From the NCBI GenBank assembly GCA_002373975.1, contig DFKZ01000039.1, positions 1 to 64,000 of the forward strand: a stretch of DNA of 64,000 nt, given 5' to 3'. Every line of letters begins with the position of its first letter. Position 1 is the stretch's first letter. The notes beneath the pieces are model-generated. The model was not told the origin of the DNA. It did not search any database and saw nothing but the letters and a program-made list of their open reading frames with translations. Made by a program: the position numbers and the translations under genes. Shown here piece by piece: positions 8,050 to 15,992 of the stretch. This DNA comes from Lachnospiraceae bacterium UBA3632 (GTDB lineage Bacteria; Bacillota; Clostridia; Lachnospirales; Lachnospiraceae).

Positions 8050-9144
8050 CTACATTTTTTCTGCTTCCGCCTTAAGCTTAACAGCGGCGGAATTGATCGC
8101 TACTATATCCAGAGCCGCTACTGCCCCAAGTAGCGTCTGAACATCTTCTTTTCCGTCCCAGGGAAGGCTCGTACCCATTATCGCCTTTGCCTCCGGGTCC
8201 ATTGTATCTACGTCGAGCATTTCAGAAGCATCCATAAGCTTGTCGAGATGCCCGATAAATACCTCCTTGTCAAATTCTGCCCCGCCCTGCTCATTTTCCT
8301 TTTCAAACAGCGGTGCCAGCTTTTCTTCATATGAATTCCAGTTCCTGATAAACACATCGTGAAGTGCCCTGATGGTTTCAAGATCCCCTGCCGATGCCGC
8401 CTTTTCAAGGAGAAATGCAAGCCCGGAAAGCGGAATGATCCCAACCAGCGTAGCAGAGCTCTTCATACTGTGCACGAGTACCCTGTATTCGGACATCACA
8501 TAATCTTCCGGCGACGCGGTGTTCATGTACTTGAACTCTTCGTAGAAAGCCTGCAGCCTGCCCGAATCGCGCCTTATCATCAGCCTGAAATTGTTTATCG
8601 TTTCAAGCATGGTGTCTTTGTCGGTAAAGTGGATCTTGGCAAAATCCCAGTCAAGCCCCTCTATGGAGTGATCCTCGGGATTAAATCCCTCCTCCTTTTT
8701 CTGCTCCGGGCTGTATCTTTCCACCAGATCTTCCGGAAGGAAATCCGCAAGCACCTGTTCCAGATGTGCAGGTTTTACCGGCTTTTTAAGAAAGCAGGAA
8801 AAGCCTTCCTTTGTGTAAAGCTCCCTGGCATCTGTATCCGGATTTGCCGTGAGTGCTATCACCGGAGCAGTCCTGTTTGGGCCATCCTGTGCGCGTATCT
8901 TCCTGAACGCCTCGATCCCGTCCATGCCAGGCATCATATGATCCATAAGGATCACATCAAACTTTTCGCTTCCGGTCCTTGAAAGAGCCTCCTGACCGCT
9001 GAAAGCTTCCGCAACTTCTATCCCCGTCTTTTTCAGAAGCGATTTAACAAGCTTGCAGTTCATGCTGTTGTCATCGACTACAAGGATCCTGGCTCCCGGC
9101 GCATATAGTCCTGATTCTGTTTTTGCGGAATTGATCCCGTCCAT
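8050..9144 (-). CDS. Receiver domain plus Hpt phosphotransfer protein
   Basis: The 364-residue protein carries an N-terminal receiver (about 18-135) with acidic pair VVDDN, phosphoacceptor Asp68 in VILMDHMMPGMDG, and the conserved Lys in FLKKPVKP. A helical Hpt domain follows at about 165-285, with its histidine at His225 in VLVHSMKSSATLVG. The last ~75 residues are helical and unassigned. There is no kinase or DNA-binding domain, so it is an intermediate in a multistep phosphorelay that could pass phosphate to the CheY encoded two genes downstream. The same His-receiver-Hpt logic appears in the hybrid kinase at 51259-53553. Confidence 0.9.
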   Translation of the reverse strand: MDGINSAKTESGLYAPGARILVVDDNSMNCKLVKSLLKKTGIEVAEAFSGQEALSRTGSEKFDVILMDHMMPGMDGIEAFRKIRAQDGPNRTAPVIALTANPDTDARELYTKEGFSCFLKKPVKPAHLEQVLADFLPEDLVERYSPEQKKEEGFNPEDHSIEGLDWDFAKIHFTDKDTMLETINNFRLMIRRDSGRLQAFYEEFKYMNTASPEDYVMSEYRVLVHSMKSSATLVGIIPLSGLAFLLEKAASAGDLETIRALHDVFIRNWNSYEEKLAPLFEKENEQGGAEFDKEVFIGHLDKLMDASEMLDVDTMDPEAKAIMGTSLPWDGKEDVQTLLGAVAALDIVAINSAAVKLKAEAEKM

Positions 9145-9212
9145 TGATAATCTCCTGCATAAAGCCGCGATCTGCAGCTATTACTGTGGCCTTTTATTTC
9201 CGGACGTCCTTA

Positions 9213-10151
9213 TCATTCTCCGAAGAATGATAAAACTTCCTGCATCAGTTCTTCGTTAAGGCCATATTTTCCGTTTTCGTCAAACATGATATCGGTATGG
9301 CCGCATTTTCCTTCTTCCGTCTTTAAAATAAAGCTTACACCGCTTCTTGTGATCGCTTCCCTATGGGAATAGATCGAGTACTTATCCGCGGGTGATCTTT
9401 TATCTTCGGATCCCTGCACGATAAGAACCGGTGTATCCTCCGACCCTATAATCCTATCCGCTCTCTGAAGTGTGAGATCCTTTCCGAAGAGCATCATCTG
9501 ATAAAGCATCAGATTGAGGTAATTAGCGTAAGCCACTTTCCCCACGTAAGTGGAGGAAAGCCCCATTACGGCTTCCATTGCACTGTTAAGCCCGGAAACG
9601 GAGCATACGGCTTTGATGTTTCTGCCCTCTTTGTCCGCACAGCATACCGAATATCCGCCTCTGCTGTGACCGAAAAGATAAATATCCTCTTCCGGGTAGT
9701 GTTCACTTACATAATCAAGACAGACATCAAGATCGACAGATTCCTGCGAGAACCCTTTCTGTGACTTTCCGCCGCTTCCGTCACATCCATAGGGATCAAA
9801 TGCAAAAACATCATATCCTTCGTCATTAAAATATGCCGACATCGGTATGTACATATCCGCCCCGGAATTAAGGCCTGGAGCGATAAGGATAAGGCCTTTT
9901 TCCTCGGGCACATCATAAAAATATGCCCTGATAGTCTCTCGTCCCTCGGCAATATCTATTGTCTCTCTTGACTCTGTGATATCTTTAAAATCTTCTTTGT
10001 TAAAATCGTAGCTTTCTTTGTCGCTCCTGCCGAATATCATGTCATATATCGGTTTGGTAGCTATGGCATTTGAAACAAGCAAAAATGCCACAATGATGAT
10101 TATTATCTTAAGGGCCTTTTTCCCCTTACTCTTTTCTGACTGTTTTTTCAT
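9213..10151 (-). CDS. Membrane-anchored alpha/beta hydrolase
   Basis: The 312-residue protein begins with a lysine-rich stretch and one hydrophobic segment (about 13-30), consistent with an uncleaved anchor that places the catalytic domain outside. The fold signatures are a nucleophile elbow GHSRGGYS (Ser near residue 165), an Asp in VQGSEDKRSP, and a C-terminal His in KCGHTDIM, giving a full Ser-Asp-His triad. The oxyanion strand reads LILIAPGLNSGADMY. Esterase or thioesterase activity is likely; the substrate is unknown. The gene follows the zinc-ribbon gene by 28 nt on the same strand. Confidence 0.85.
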   Translation of the reverse strand: MKKQSEKSKGKKALKIIIIIVAFLLVSNAIATKPIYDMIFGRSDKESYDFNKEDFKDITESRETIDIAEGRETIRAYFYDVPEEKGLILIAPGLNSGADMYIPMSAYFNDEGYDVFAFDPYGCDGSGGKSQKGFSQESVDLDVCLDYVSEHYPEEDIYLFGHSRGGYSVCCADKEGRNIKAVCSVSGLNSAMEAVMGLSSTYVGKVAYANYLNLMLYQMMLFGKDLTLQRADRIIGSEDTPVLIVQGSEDKRSPADKYSIYSHREAITRSGVSFILKTEEGKCGHTDIMFDENGKYGLNEELMQEVLSFFGE

Positions 10152-10179
10152 TGCCGGTTACAAATACAACTTCCCCTCA

Positions 10180-10965
10180 TTAAAAAAATTCATCTATCAC
10201 TGCCGAGATCGTAGCAATATTCACGAAAACAGAAAATACCGAGAATACGATTCCCACTATAAGCCCTGCCTTGCCGAGATTCTTTCCGATCCTGACTTTG
10301 TCCGGGATGACACCGTATGTCCTGAGTATCTTTGCGGCCTGTGAAAGCGCGATCGCTCCGCACACGATTCCTCCTACAGAGAAGAAGAAACTGATTGCCA
10401 GACACAGCGCCACTATACCGAGAATAAGCACTGTCTTTGCCCCCGGAATATCCGCCGCAGGTGCGGGTGACACAAAAAAGGGCGCCTGCTGGTTATAGAC
10501 AGGAGGCTGATATGCGGTCTGACCCTGCATGCCGGGCTGTGCATATATGGGCTGTGCATTGGGTATGGGCTGACCGTTTGCATCCAGCGGAATATACATC
10601 GTCTGAACCTGCTGCGCCTGTACTTCAGATTGCGCATAAACCGGCTGTGCCTGCGTATCGGGCTCTGCGTACACCTGCTGCGTATAGACAGGTTGCTCCT
10701 GCTGTATAGGTGCGGCTGTAGGGATCTGTATTTCCGGGATCGGATCCACATTGGGGATCGATGTTTCCTGAACCGGAGCTGCCGTAGGAATCTGTGTTTC
10801 CTGAATCGGAGCTGCCGTAGGGATCGGAGCTTCCTGAGGCTGAGGAGCCGCAGGCGCCTCGGGCTGCACTCCCGCTGCAGCATTCATAGCAGCCACTGAT
10901 GTGCCGCAGGCAAAACAAAATTTATCACCGGGTTTAAGCTCGGTTCCGCAAACAGAACATACCAT
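10180..10965 (-). CDS. Zinc-ribbon, Pro/Gln-rich linker, DUF4190-like membrane protein
   Basis: The 261-residue protein starts with a CxxC...CxxC zinc ribbon (CSVCGTELKPGDKFCFACG, about 3-21). A ~135-residue Pro/Gln/Ala-rich linker follows, with a degenerate ~12-residue repeat around IPTAAPIQE. The C-terminus has two membrane segments separated by a short loop (about 180-260). The two-helix module with GGIVCGAIALSQAAKI resembles DUF4190. The function is unknown; such proteins are multi-copy in Lachnospiraceae, and a relative lies at 45266-46138. The linker DNA is low-complexity and could vary in length between strains. Confidence 0.8.
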   Translation of the reverse strand: MVCSVCGTELKPGDKFCFACGTSVAAMNAAAGVQPEAPAAPQPQEAPIPTAAPIQETQIPTAAPVQETSIPNVDPIPEIQIPTAAPIQQEQPVYTQQVYAEPDTQAQPVYAQSEVQAQQVQTMYIPLDANGQPIPNAQPIYAQPGMQGQTAYQPPVYNQQAPFFVSPAPAADIPGAKTVLILGIVALCLAISFFFSVGGIVCGAIALSQAAKILRTYGVIPDKVRIGKNLGKAGLIVGIVFSVFSVFVNIATISAVIDEFF

Positions 10966-11073
10966 TTTTAATCCTCCCGTTTATAGTCCTTCAGACTATA
11001 ATCTCTTTGGTATCGTGAGTTGATTATCGAACTCCGTAAATTTGACCAAAAATTCAAAAAACTTAACGAATTT

Positions 11074-11102
11074 ATTATATAATATTTTTCACGAACTTGC
11101 AA
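11074..11102 (-). promoter_or_regulatory. Promoter for the zinc-ribbon membrane protein operon
   Basis: On the minus strand TTGCAA (11097-11102) and a perfect TATAAT (11074-11079) are 17 nt apart, about 100 nt upstream of the 10965 start. A 7-bp hairpin (10982-11000) and a GGGAGG ribosome binding site lie in the leader. Confidence 0.7.
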
Positions 11103-11169
11103 AAAAACTTTTCCATCTGTCGCCCTTTTGATTTTCTGTCAATTTCCCTTTACTTTTCTCATATTTTGC

Positions 11170-11199
11170 TTGCGTTTGCGGTATGTCTACATATATAAT
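11170..11199 (+). promoter_or_regulatory. Promoter of the ABC-F gene
   Basis: TTGCGT (11170-11175) and a perfect TATAAT (11194-11199) are 18 nt apart, followed by a ~50-nt leader to the ABC-F start at 11253. It is arranged divergently from the promoter at 11074-11102. Confidence 0.6.
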
Positions 11200-11252
11200 G
11201 AATTGTTGTGCCCTAAGGGGATCACCCATGTTTTTTATGAGGTATAGGAATA

Positions 11253-12890
11253 ATGATAAGTGCAAATAATGTAACATACCGTGTAGGTAAAAAAGCCCTC
11301 TTTGAGGACGTAAACATCAAATTCACAGAAGGAAACTGCTACGGTCTTATAGGTGCAAACGGAGCCGGAAAATCAACATTTCTTAAAATTCTCTCCGGCG
11401 CCCTCGACACTTCAAGCGGTGAGATCGCTATCACTCCGGGCCAGAGGCTTTCGGTACTCGAGCAGGATCACTTCAAGTATGACTCATATAACGTAATGGA
11501 TACGGTCATCATGGGAAATGAGAGGCTGTATCAGGTAATGAAGGAAAAAGATGCCATCTATGCAAAGGAAGATTTTTCCGAGGAAGACGGTATCCGTGCC
11601 AGCGAGCTTGAAGGCGAATTTGCGGAGATGGACGGATGGGAAGCCGAGAGCAACGCAGCAATGCTCTTAAACGGTCTCGGAATTTCCACCGAATACCATT
11701 ACAGCCAGATGTCCGAGCTTGAGGGATCACTCAAGGTGAAAGTACTTCTTGCAAAAGCACTTTTCGGAAATCCGGATATTCTGCTTCTCGACGAGCCTAC
11801 CAACCACCTCGATCTCGATGCTATCGGATGGCTTGAGGACTTCCTTATCGATTTTGAAAACACGGTTATCGTGGTCAGCCACGACAGATATTTCCTTAAC
11901 AGAGTGTGCACTCATATCGCGGACATCGACTACGGAAAGATACAGCTCTACGCCGGAAACTATGATTTCTGGTACGAATCCAGCCAGCTGATGATCCGTC
12001 AGATGAAGGAAGCAAACAAGAAGAAAGAGGAGCAGATCAAGGAACTCCAGGAATTCATTTCCCGCTTCTCCGCAAACGCTTCCAAATCAAAACAGGCTAC
12101 ATCGCGTAAGCGTGCCCTTGAGAAGATTCAGCTCGATGAGATGAGACCTTCAAGCAGAAAATACCCTTACATCGATTTCAAGCCCGAGCGTGAGATCGGA
12201 AACGAAGTGCTTATGGTTGATGGTATTTCAAAAACCATCAACGGAGAAAAGGTTCTGGACAATATTTCATTTGTAATGGGACATGAAGATAAGATCGCAT
12301 TTGTAGGCGGAAACGAGTTTGCAAAGACCACTCTTTTCCAGATTCTTGCGGGTGAGCTCGAGCCGGATGAGGGAACCTATAAATGGGGCGTTACCACATC
12401 ACAGGCATATTTCCCCAAGGATTACACCGCAGAATTTGACAACGACATGACTATAACCGAATGGCTCACAGGCTACTCACCCGTAAAGGATGTGACCTAT
12501 GTGCGCGGATTCCTCGGACGTATGCTCTTCCCCGGCGAGGACGGAGTTAAGAAAGTAAAGGTTCTTTCCGGAGGAGAAAAGGTGCGCTGTCTTCTTTCAA
12601 AGATGATGATCCAGCAGGCCAACTGCCTTATTCTCGATGAGCCCACCAACCATCTCGACATGGAATCCATCACTGCGCTTAATAACGGCCTGATCAAGTT
12701 CCCGGGTGTGGCGCTTTTTGCCTGCCGTGACCATCAGTTTGTGGAGACCACCGCAAACCGCATAATCGAGATCCTTCCCGGAGGCCAGATGATCGACAAG
12801 ATCACTACCTATGACGAGTATCTTGCAAGCGATGAAATGGCAAGAAAGCGTATGGTATTTACTGCTAACATTGAGGAAGATGAAAACTGA
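11253..12890 (+). CDS. ABC-F family ATPase (YkpA/YbiT-like translation factor)
   Basis: The 545-residue soluble protein has two ABC domains in tandem and no membrane segments, the ABC-F layout. Domain 1 has Walker A GANGAGKST, signature SELEGSLKVKVLLA (variant) and Walker B LLLDEPTNHLDLDA. A charged helical linker (ANKKKEEQIKELQEF onward) follows, then domain 2 with signature LSGGEKVRCLLSK and LILDEPTNHLDMES. Domain 2 has a degenerate Walker A (GGNEFAKTT, lacking the usual Gly before Lys), which as I recall is shared by the B. subtilis YkpA group. These proteins act at the ribosomal E site. The next gene starts 28 nt downstream. Confidence 0.92.
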   Translation: MISANNVTYRVGKKALFEDVNIKFTEGNCYGLIGANGAGKSTFLKILSGALDTSSGEIAITPGQRLSVLEQDHFKYDSYNVMDTVIMGNERLYQVMKEKDAIYAKEDFSEEDGIRASELEGEFAEMDGWEAESNAAMLLNGLGISTEYHYSQMSELEGSLKVKVLLAKALFGNPDILLLDEPTNHLDLDAIGWLEDFLIDFENTVIVVSHDRYFLNRVCTHIADIDYGKIQLYAGNYDFWYESSQLMIRQMKEANKKKEEQIKELQEFISRFSANASKSKQATSRKRALEKIQLDEMRPSSRKYPYIDFKPEREIGNEVLMVDGISKTINGEKVLDNISFVMGHEDKIAFVGGNEFAKTTLFQILAGELEPDEGTYKWGVTTSQAYFPKDYTAEFDNDMTITEWLTGYSPVKDVTYVRGFLGRMLFPGEDGVKKVKVLSGGEKVRCLLSKMMIQQANCLILDEPTNHLDMESITALNNGLIKFPGVALFACRDHQFVETTANRIIEILPGGQMIDKITTYDEYLASDEMARKRMVFTANIEEDEN

Positions 12891-12918
12891 GAAGTTTTTT
12901 TGATAAGGAGCATTAAGG

Positions 12919-13821
12919 ATGATAGATCTTCATAATCATTCAACCAAATCCGACGGTACGCTGACACCTTCCGAACTGGTGGTTCATGCAATGGAAAAGG
13001 GCCTGTCGACATTTGCCCTTACCGATCATGATACGATCGACGGAATTGATGAGGCCACATCTTATGCGGCAAGCATCAAAAGCGGAACTGTTTCCTTTCC
13101 GAAAACAGCCATAGCGGCGGAAGGAAGTGATTCTCCTGTTGTTCCCGAAGTGATCCCGGGTATCGAATTCTCAACAGAATGGGGTGGGCGGGACGTACAT
13201 GTGGTGGCACTTTCCATAAACCACAAAAAGCCTTCGTTTATTTCCAAGCTTACAGATTTCATCGATTCCCGCGACGGAAGAAACGAGAAGATGTGCCAAA
13301 AGCTGGCTTCCCTCGGAATAGGGATAACCTATGCGAGAATGTTGGAAATGTTCCCCGACTGCGTTCTTACAAGGGCGCATTTTGCAAAATATCTGATCGA
13401 ATACGGATATGTTAAGACAACAAAAGAGGCCTTCGACAGATACTTAAGCCCAGGATGCCCCGGATATGTTCCGAGAGAAAAGATCACTCCCGTACAGGCG
13501 GTTGAGATGGCGCTTTCGGCGGACGGAATACCGGTGCTGGCTCACCCTGTGAGCTATGAGTTTGAAAATGATGAGCTGGAAAGACTGATATGTGAGATGA
13601 AAGAAGCCGGTCTTATAGGGATCGAAGCTCTTTACTGTACTCACACTCTTTCCGATGAGAGATATATTCGCTCGCTGGCATCAAAGCATGGCCTGGCGAT
13701 AAGCGGAGGAAGTGATTTCCACGGAGAAAACAAGCCCGGCCTTGATATGGGCACGGGATACGGAAGCCTTTATATACCCGATAATGTTTGGACTGATCTT
13801 AAAAAAGCTGCAGGCAAATAA
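12919..13821 (+). CDS. PHP-domain phosphoesterase (YciV/RNase AM-like)
   Basis: The 300-residue protein opens with the PHP metal motif DLHNHSTKSDGT and continues with TDHDTIDG, PGIEFS, VLAHPV and GGSDFHGENK, giving the His/Asp set for a trinuclear metal site. Length and order match the YciV/TrpH group, which hydrolyses 3',5'-bisphosphonucleotides and trims RNA 5' ends. A hydrophobic insert of ~20 residues lies between TDHDT and PGIEFS. It shares a strand with the ABC-F gene and ends inside a strong terminator hairpin. The family is confident; the cellular substrate is inferred. Confidence 0.88.
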   Translation: MIDLHNHSTKSDGTLTPSELVVHAMEKGLSTFALTDHDTIDGIDEATSYAASIKSGTVSFPKTAIAAEGSDSPVVPEVIPGIEFSTEWGGRDVHVVALSINHKKPSFISKLTDFIDSRDGRNEKMCQKLASLGIGITYARMLEMFPDCVLTRAHFAKYLIEYGYVKTTKEAFDRYLSPGCPGYVPREKITPVQAVEMALSADGIPVLAHPVSYEFENDELERLICEMKEAGLIGIEALYCTHTLSDERYIRSLASKHGLAISGGSDFHGENKPGLDMGTGYGSLYIPDNVWTDLKKAAGK

Positions 13822-13838
13822 CCTGCAGCTTTAATTAT
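13804..13838. terminator. Intrinsic terminator between convergent PHP and maf genes
   Basis: A perfect 11-bp stem (13804-13814 with 13822-13832) encloses loop CAAATAA, and a T-rich tract follows on the plus strand. The PHP stop codon lies in the loop. A-rich sequence on the other side may let it also stop maf transcripts from the opposite strand. Confidence 0.85.
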
Positions 13839-13852
13839 TTTTCTTCGCTTAA

Positions 13853-14428
13853 CTACAGCAGCGTTCCTTTCTTCAGTTCCTGATACAGCCTCCCCACAGG
13901 AAGGCCTACCACATTATTGTAATCCCCATCTATCCCTTTGATATACCTTGCGCAGAATCCCTGGATCCCGTATGCGCCGGCTTTATCGAGAGGATCACCC
14001 GTTGCAACATACTCTTCTATCTCTTCACGTGTCATATCAAAGAATGTAACCTTCGTGCATTCGTGAAATGTTACGGAAGTCCCATCCTCGCATACTATCG
14101 TAACTCCGGTAAACACCTCATGTGACCTTCCGCTGAGGCGCTCAAGCATCCTTAAAGCATCTTCATTATCCTCGGGCTTTCCGAGTATTATTCCGTCCAA
14201 CGCCACGACGGTATCGGCACCTATGACCATGTACTCTTTTTTATTATCTGCCTTAAGCTTTTCCGCTACGGCCAGAGCCTTTCTTTTAGAGAGCTCTTCA
14301 ACGAGTCCGGCGGGATCCGTGATACCGCAGTTCTCGTCTACCTCGCTTACAAGCACCTCATATTCTATTCCTATCTGCGTGAGCAGTTCACGCCTTCTCG
14401 GCGATCCCGAAGCAAGATATATTTTCAT
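13853..14428 (-). CDS. maf: Maf-family nucleoside triphosphate pyrophosphatase
   Basis: The 191-residue protein has the Maf signature LASGSPRRRELL at the N-terminus, SKRKALAVAEKL, and GADTVVALDGIILGKP in the middle. Family members hydrolyse dTTP/UTP or modified nucleotides to monophosphates and can affect division. The DTVV and GKP motifs are intact, suggesting catalytic activity; the dTTP/UTP subgroup is likely but not certain. The gene converges on the PHP gene through a shared terminator. A 400-nt repeat-bearing gap lies upstream of its start. Confidence 0.93.
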   Translation of the reverse strand: MKIYLASGSPRRRELLTQIGIEYEVLVSEVDENCGITDPAGLVEELSKRKALAVAEKLKADNKKEYMVIGADTVVALDGIILGKPEDNEDALRMLERLSGRSHEVFTGVTIVCEDGTSVTFHECTKVTFFDMTREEIEEYVATGDPLDKAGAYGIQGFCARYIKGIDGDYNNVVGLPVGRLYQELKKGTLL

Positions 14429-14450
14429 AGAAACACCTCATCTTAATGCT

Positions 14451-14659
14451 CGTTCATGCGAGCATGACTCGCATTTTTGATCTTGCTATGATCCATGAAT
14501 GATACAACGGATTGCTTCGTTGCGTTGCAACTCTCGCAATCCTACAACCATTCGCAATCCGCTAATTTCCTGTTTCACAGGAAATTGCTACTTGCTCATG
14601 TTTGTTCGGGTCAATAAGTCAAAATTGCGCGTTCATGCAAGCATGACTCGCATTTTTGA
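14451..14659. repeat. Direct repeat pair and hairpins between maf and pheA
   Basis: A 30-nt sequence beginning CGTTCATGC is present at 14451-14480 and 14630-14659 with one mismatch. Each copy contains a short self-complementary GCATGC-like core. Between them lies a perfect 9-bp hairpin (14564-14586, loop TTTCA) and several imperfect copies of GGATTGC/GCAATCC. The rest of this ~270-nt stretch has no plausible gene. Confidence 0.8.
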
Positions 14660-14701
14660 CTTTTGACCCTTGTATCATTCACATTATAAATCTCTGGAAT
14701 C

Positions 14702-14730
14702 TTGCTATCAAGATAAAATTGGGGTATCAT
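14702..14730 (+). promoter_or_regulatory. Probable promoter of pheA
   Basis: TTGCTA (14702-14707) and TATCAT (14725-14730) are 17 nt apart. The ~95-nt leader that follows can form a 6-bp CCTGCT/AGCAGG hairpin, but it has no T-box consensus or attenuator U tract. Confidence 0.5.
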
Positions 14731-14831
14731 AGTTCTAACTACGCTAGGGCTTTCGGATACCTGCTATAGAGATAAGCAGGCAGGCGCTCAGGCGGGTTAT
14801 TTTAAAACAGCTATGTGAGGTATCTGCAGAA

Positions 14832-15956
14832 ATGGATTTGCTTGAATTAAGAGGGAAGCTTGACGAGGTCGACGAGGAGATCGTTAAGCTCTATGAAAAA
14901 AGAATGGAGCTTTGCACTCAGGTCGCAGAATATAAGATTCAGACCGGTAAAAAGGTCTTTGACAAACAGAGGGAACAGGAAAAGCTTTTAAAGGTTTCCT
15001 CCCTTGCATCAAACGATTTTAACGCTCACGGAGTGAAAGAACTGTTCGTACAGTTAATGTCCATGAGCAGGAAGCTTCAGTACCGCATCCTCTCCGAGCA
15101 CGGAAGCCTCGGAAGGCTCTCATTTATCGAGGTGGATGATCTTCTGGAAGATAAGATCCGCGTAGTTTTCCAGGGTGCGGAAGGTGCTTATTCTCAGATA
15201 GCGATGCAGACATTTTTCGGCGACGATGTGAGCTCTTTCCACGTTGATTCATTCCGTGATGCAATGTGTGCTATAGATGAAGGCAGCGCCGACTTTGCAG
15301 TTCTTCCCATCGAGAATTCAACCGCAGGCATCGTCAGCGAGATATATGACCTGCTTGCGGAATTTGAAAACTTCATCGTGGGCGAACAGATCATCAAGAT
15401 AGAGCATTGCCTCATGGGTATGCCCGGTGCGAAAGAGTCCGATATAAAAACGGTATATTCCCATCCGCAGTCGCTCATGCAGTCATCGAGATACCTCGGG
15501 GATCATCCCTGGCAACAGATAAGCATGCAGAATAATGCTTTTGCCGCAAAACATGTGGCAGCGGAAAAGGATATCACCAAAGCCGCCATAGCCAGCGAAC
15601 TTGCTGCAAAGCTCTACGGCCTTGATATCATCAAAAAGGGAATAAATAATACCGGCGAAAACTCCACCAGGTTCATAATAGTAACAAACAGAAAGATTTT
15701 CAGAAAAGACGCCGGGAAGATCAGCATCTGCTTTGAGGTTCCACATGAGAGCGGCTCACTTTACGATATGCTGGGACACTTTATATACAATGATATCAAC
15801 ATGACTAAGATAGAGAGCCGTCCCATAGAAGGAAGAGACTGGGAATACAGATTTTTCATAGACTTTGACGGAAACCTCGCTCAGCCCTCGGTTAAAAACG
15901 CACTGAGGGGCCTTCGCGATGACGCTCGCAATCTGCGTATACTCGGAAACTACTGA
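14832..15956 (+). CDS. pheA: Bifunctional chorismate mutase/prephenate dehydratase
   Basis: The 374-residue P-protein joins three domains. An N-terminal AroQ chorismate mutase (about 1-85; LRGKLDEVDEEIVKLYEKRM) is followed by a prephenate dehydratase (about 110-285; FQGAEGAYSQ, PIENSTAGIV, NSTRFIIV with the catalytic Thr-Arg-Phe) and a C-terminal ACT domain (about 297-374) with ESGSLYDML and KIESRP. It converts chorismate to phenylpyruvate for phenylalanine synthesis, and the ACT domain normally gives Phe feedback inhibition through GAL and ESRP motifs (here GSL and ESRP). The DUF815 gene starts 36 nt downstream on the same strand. No other aromatic pathway gene is nearby. Confidence 0.96.
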   Translation: MDLLELRGKLDEVDEEIVKLYEKRMELCTQVAEYKIQTGKKVFDKQREQEKLLKVSSLASNDFNAHGVKELFVQLMSMSRKLQYRILSEHGSLGRLSFIEVDDLLEDKIRVVFQGAEGAYSQIAMQTFFGDDVSSFHVDSFRDAMCAIDEGSADFAVLPIENSTAGIVSEIYDLLAEFENFIVGEQIIKIEHCLMGMPGAKESDIKTVYSHPQSLMQSSRYLGDHPWQQISMQNNAFAAKHVAAEKDITKAAIASELAAKLYGLDIIKKGINNTGENSTRFIIVTNRKIFRKDAGKISICFEVPHESGSLYDMLGHFIYNDINMTKIESRPIEGRDWEYRFFIDFDGNLAQPSVKNALRGLRDDARNLRILGNY

Positions 15957-15992
15957 CATTAACTTTGTTGATCACCGGAAGGGGTGGAAACC

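Noticed and set aside
10413..10918. Arg/Ser- and Gly/Ser-rich open frames around the zinc-ribbon gene
   Set aside because: They are out-of-frame readings of the Pro/Gln repeat region of the real gene.
12280..12330. Degenerate Walker A in ABC-F domain 2 as evidence of an inactive gene
   Set aside because: The same degeneracy is, as I recall, typical of the YkpA group, and the signature and Walker B are intact.
14731..14831. Possible T-box or riboswitch before pheA
   Set aside because: No T-box consensus, no specifier stem and no terminator/antiterminator pair; only a short 6-bp hairpin.
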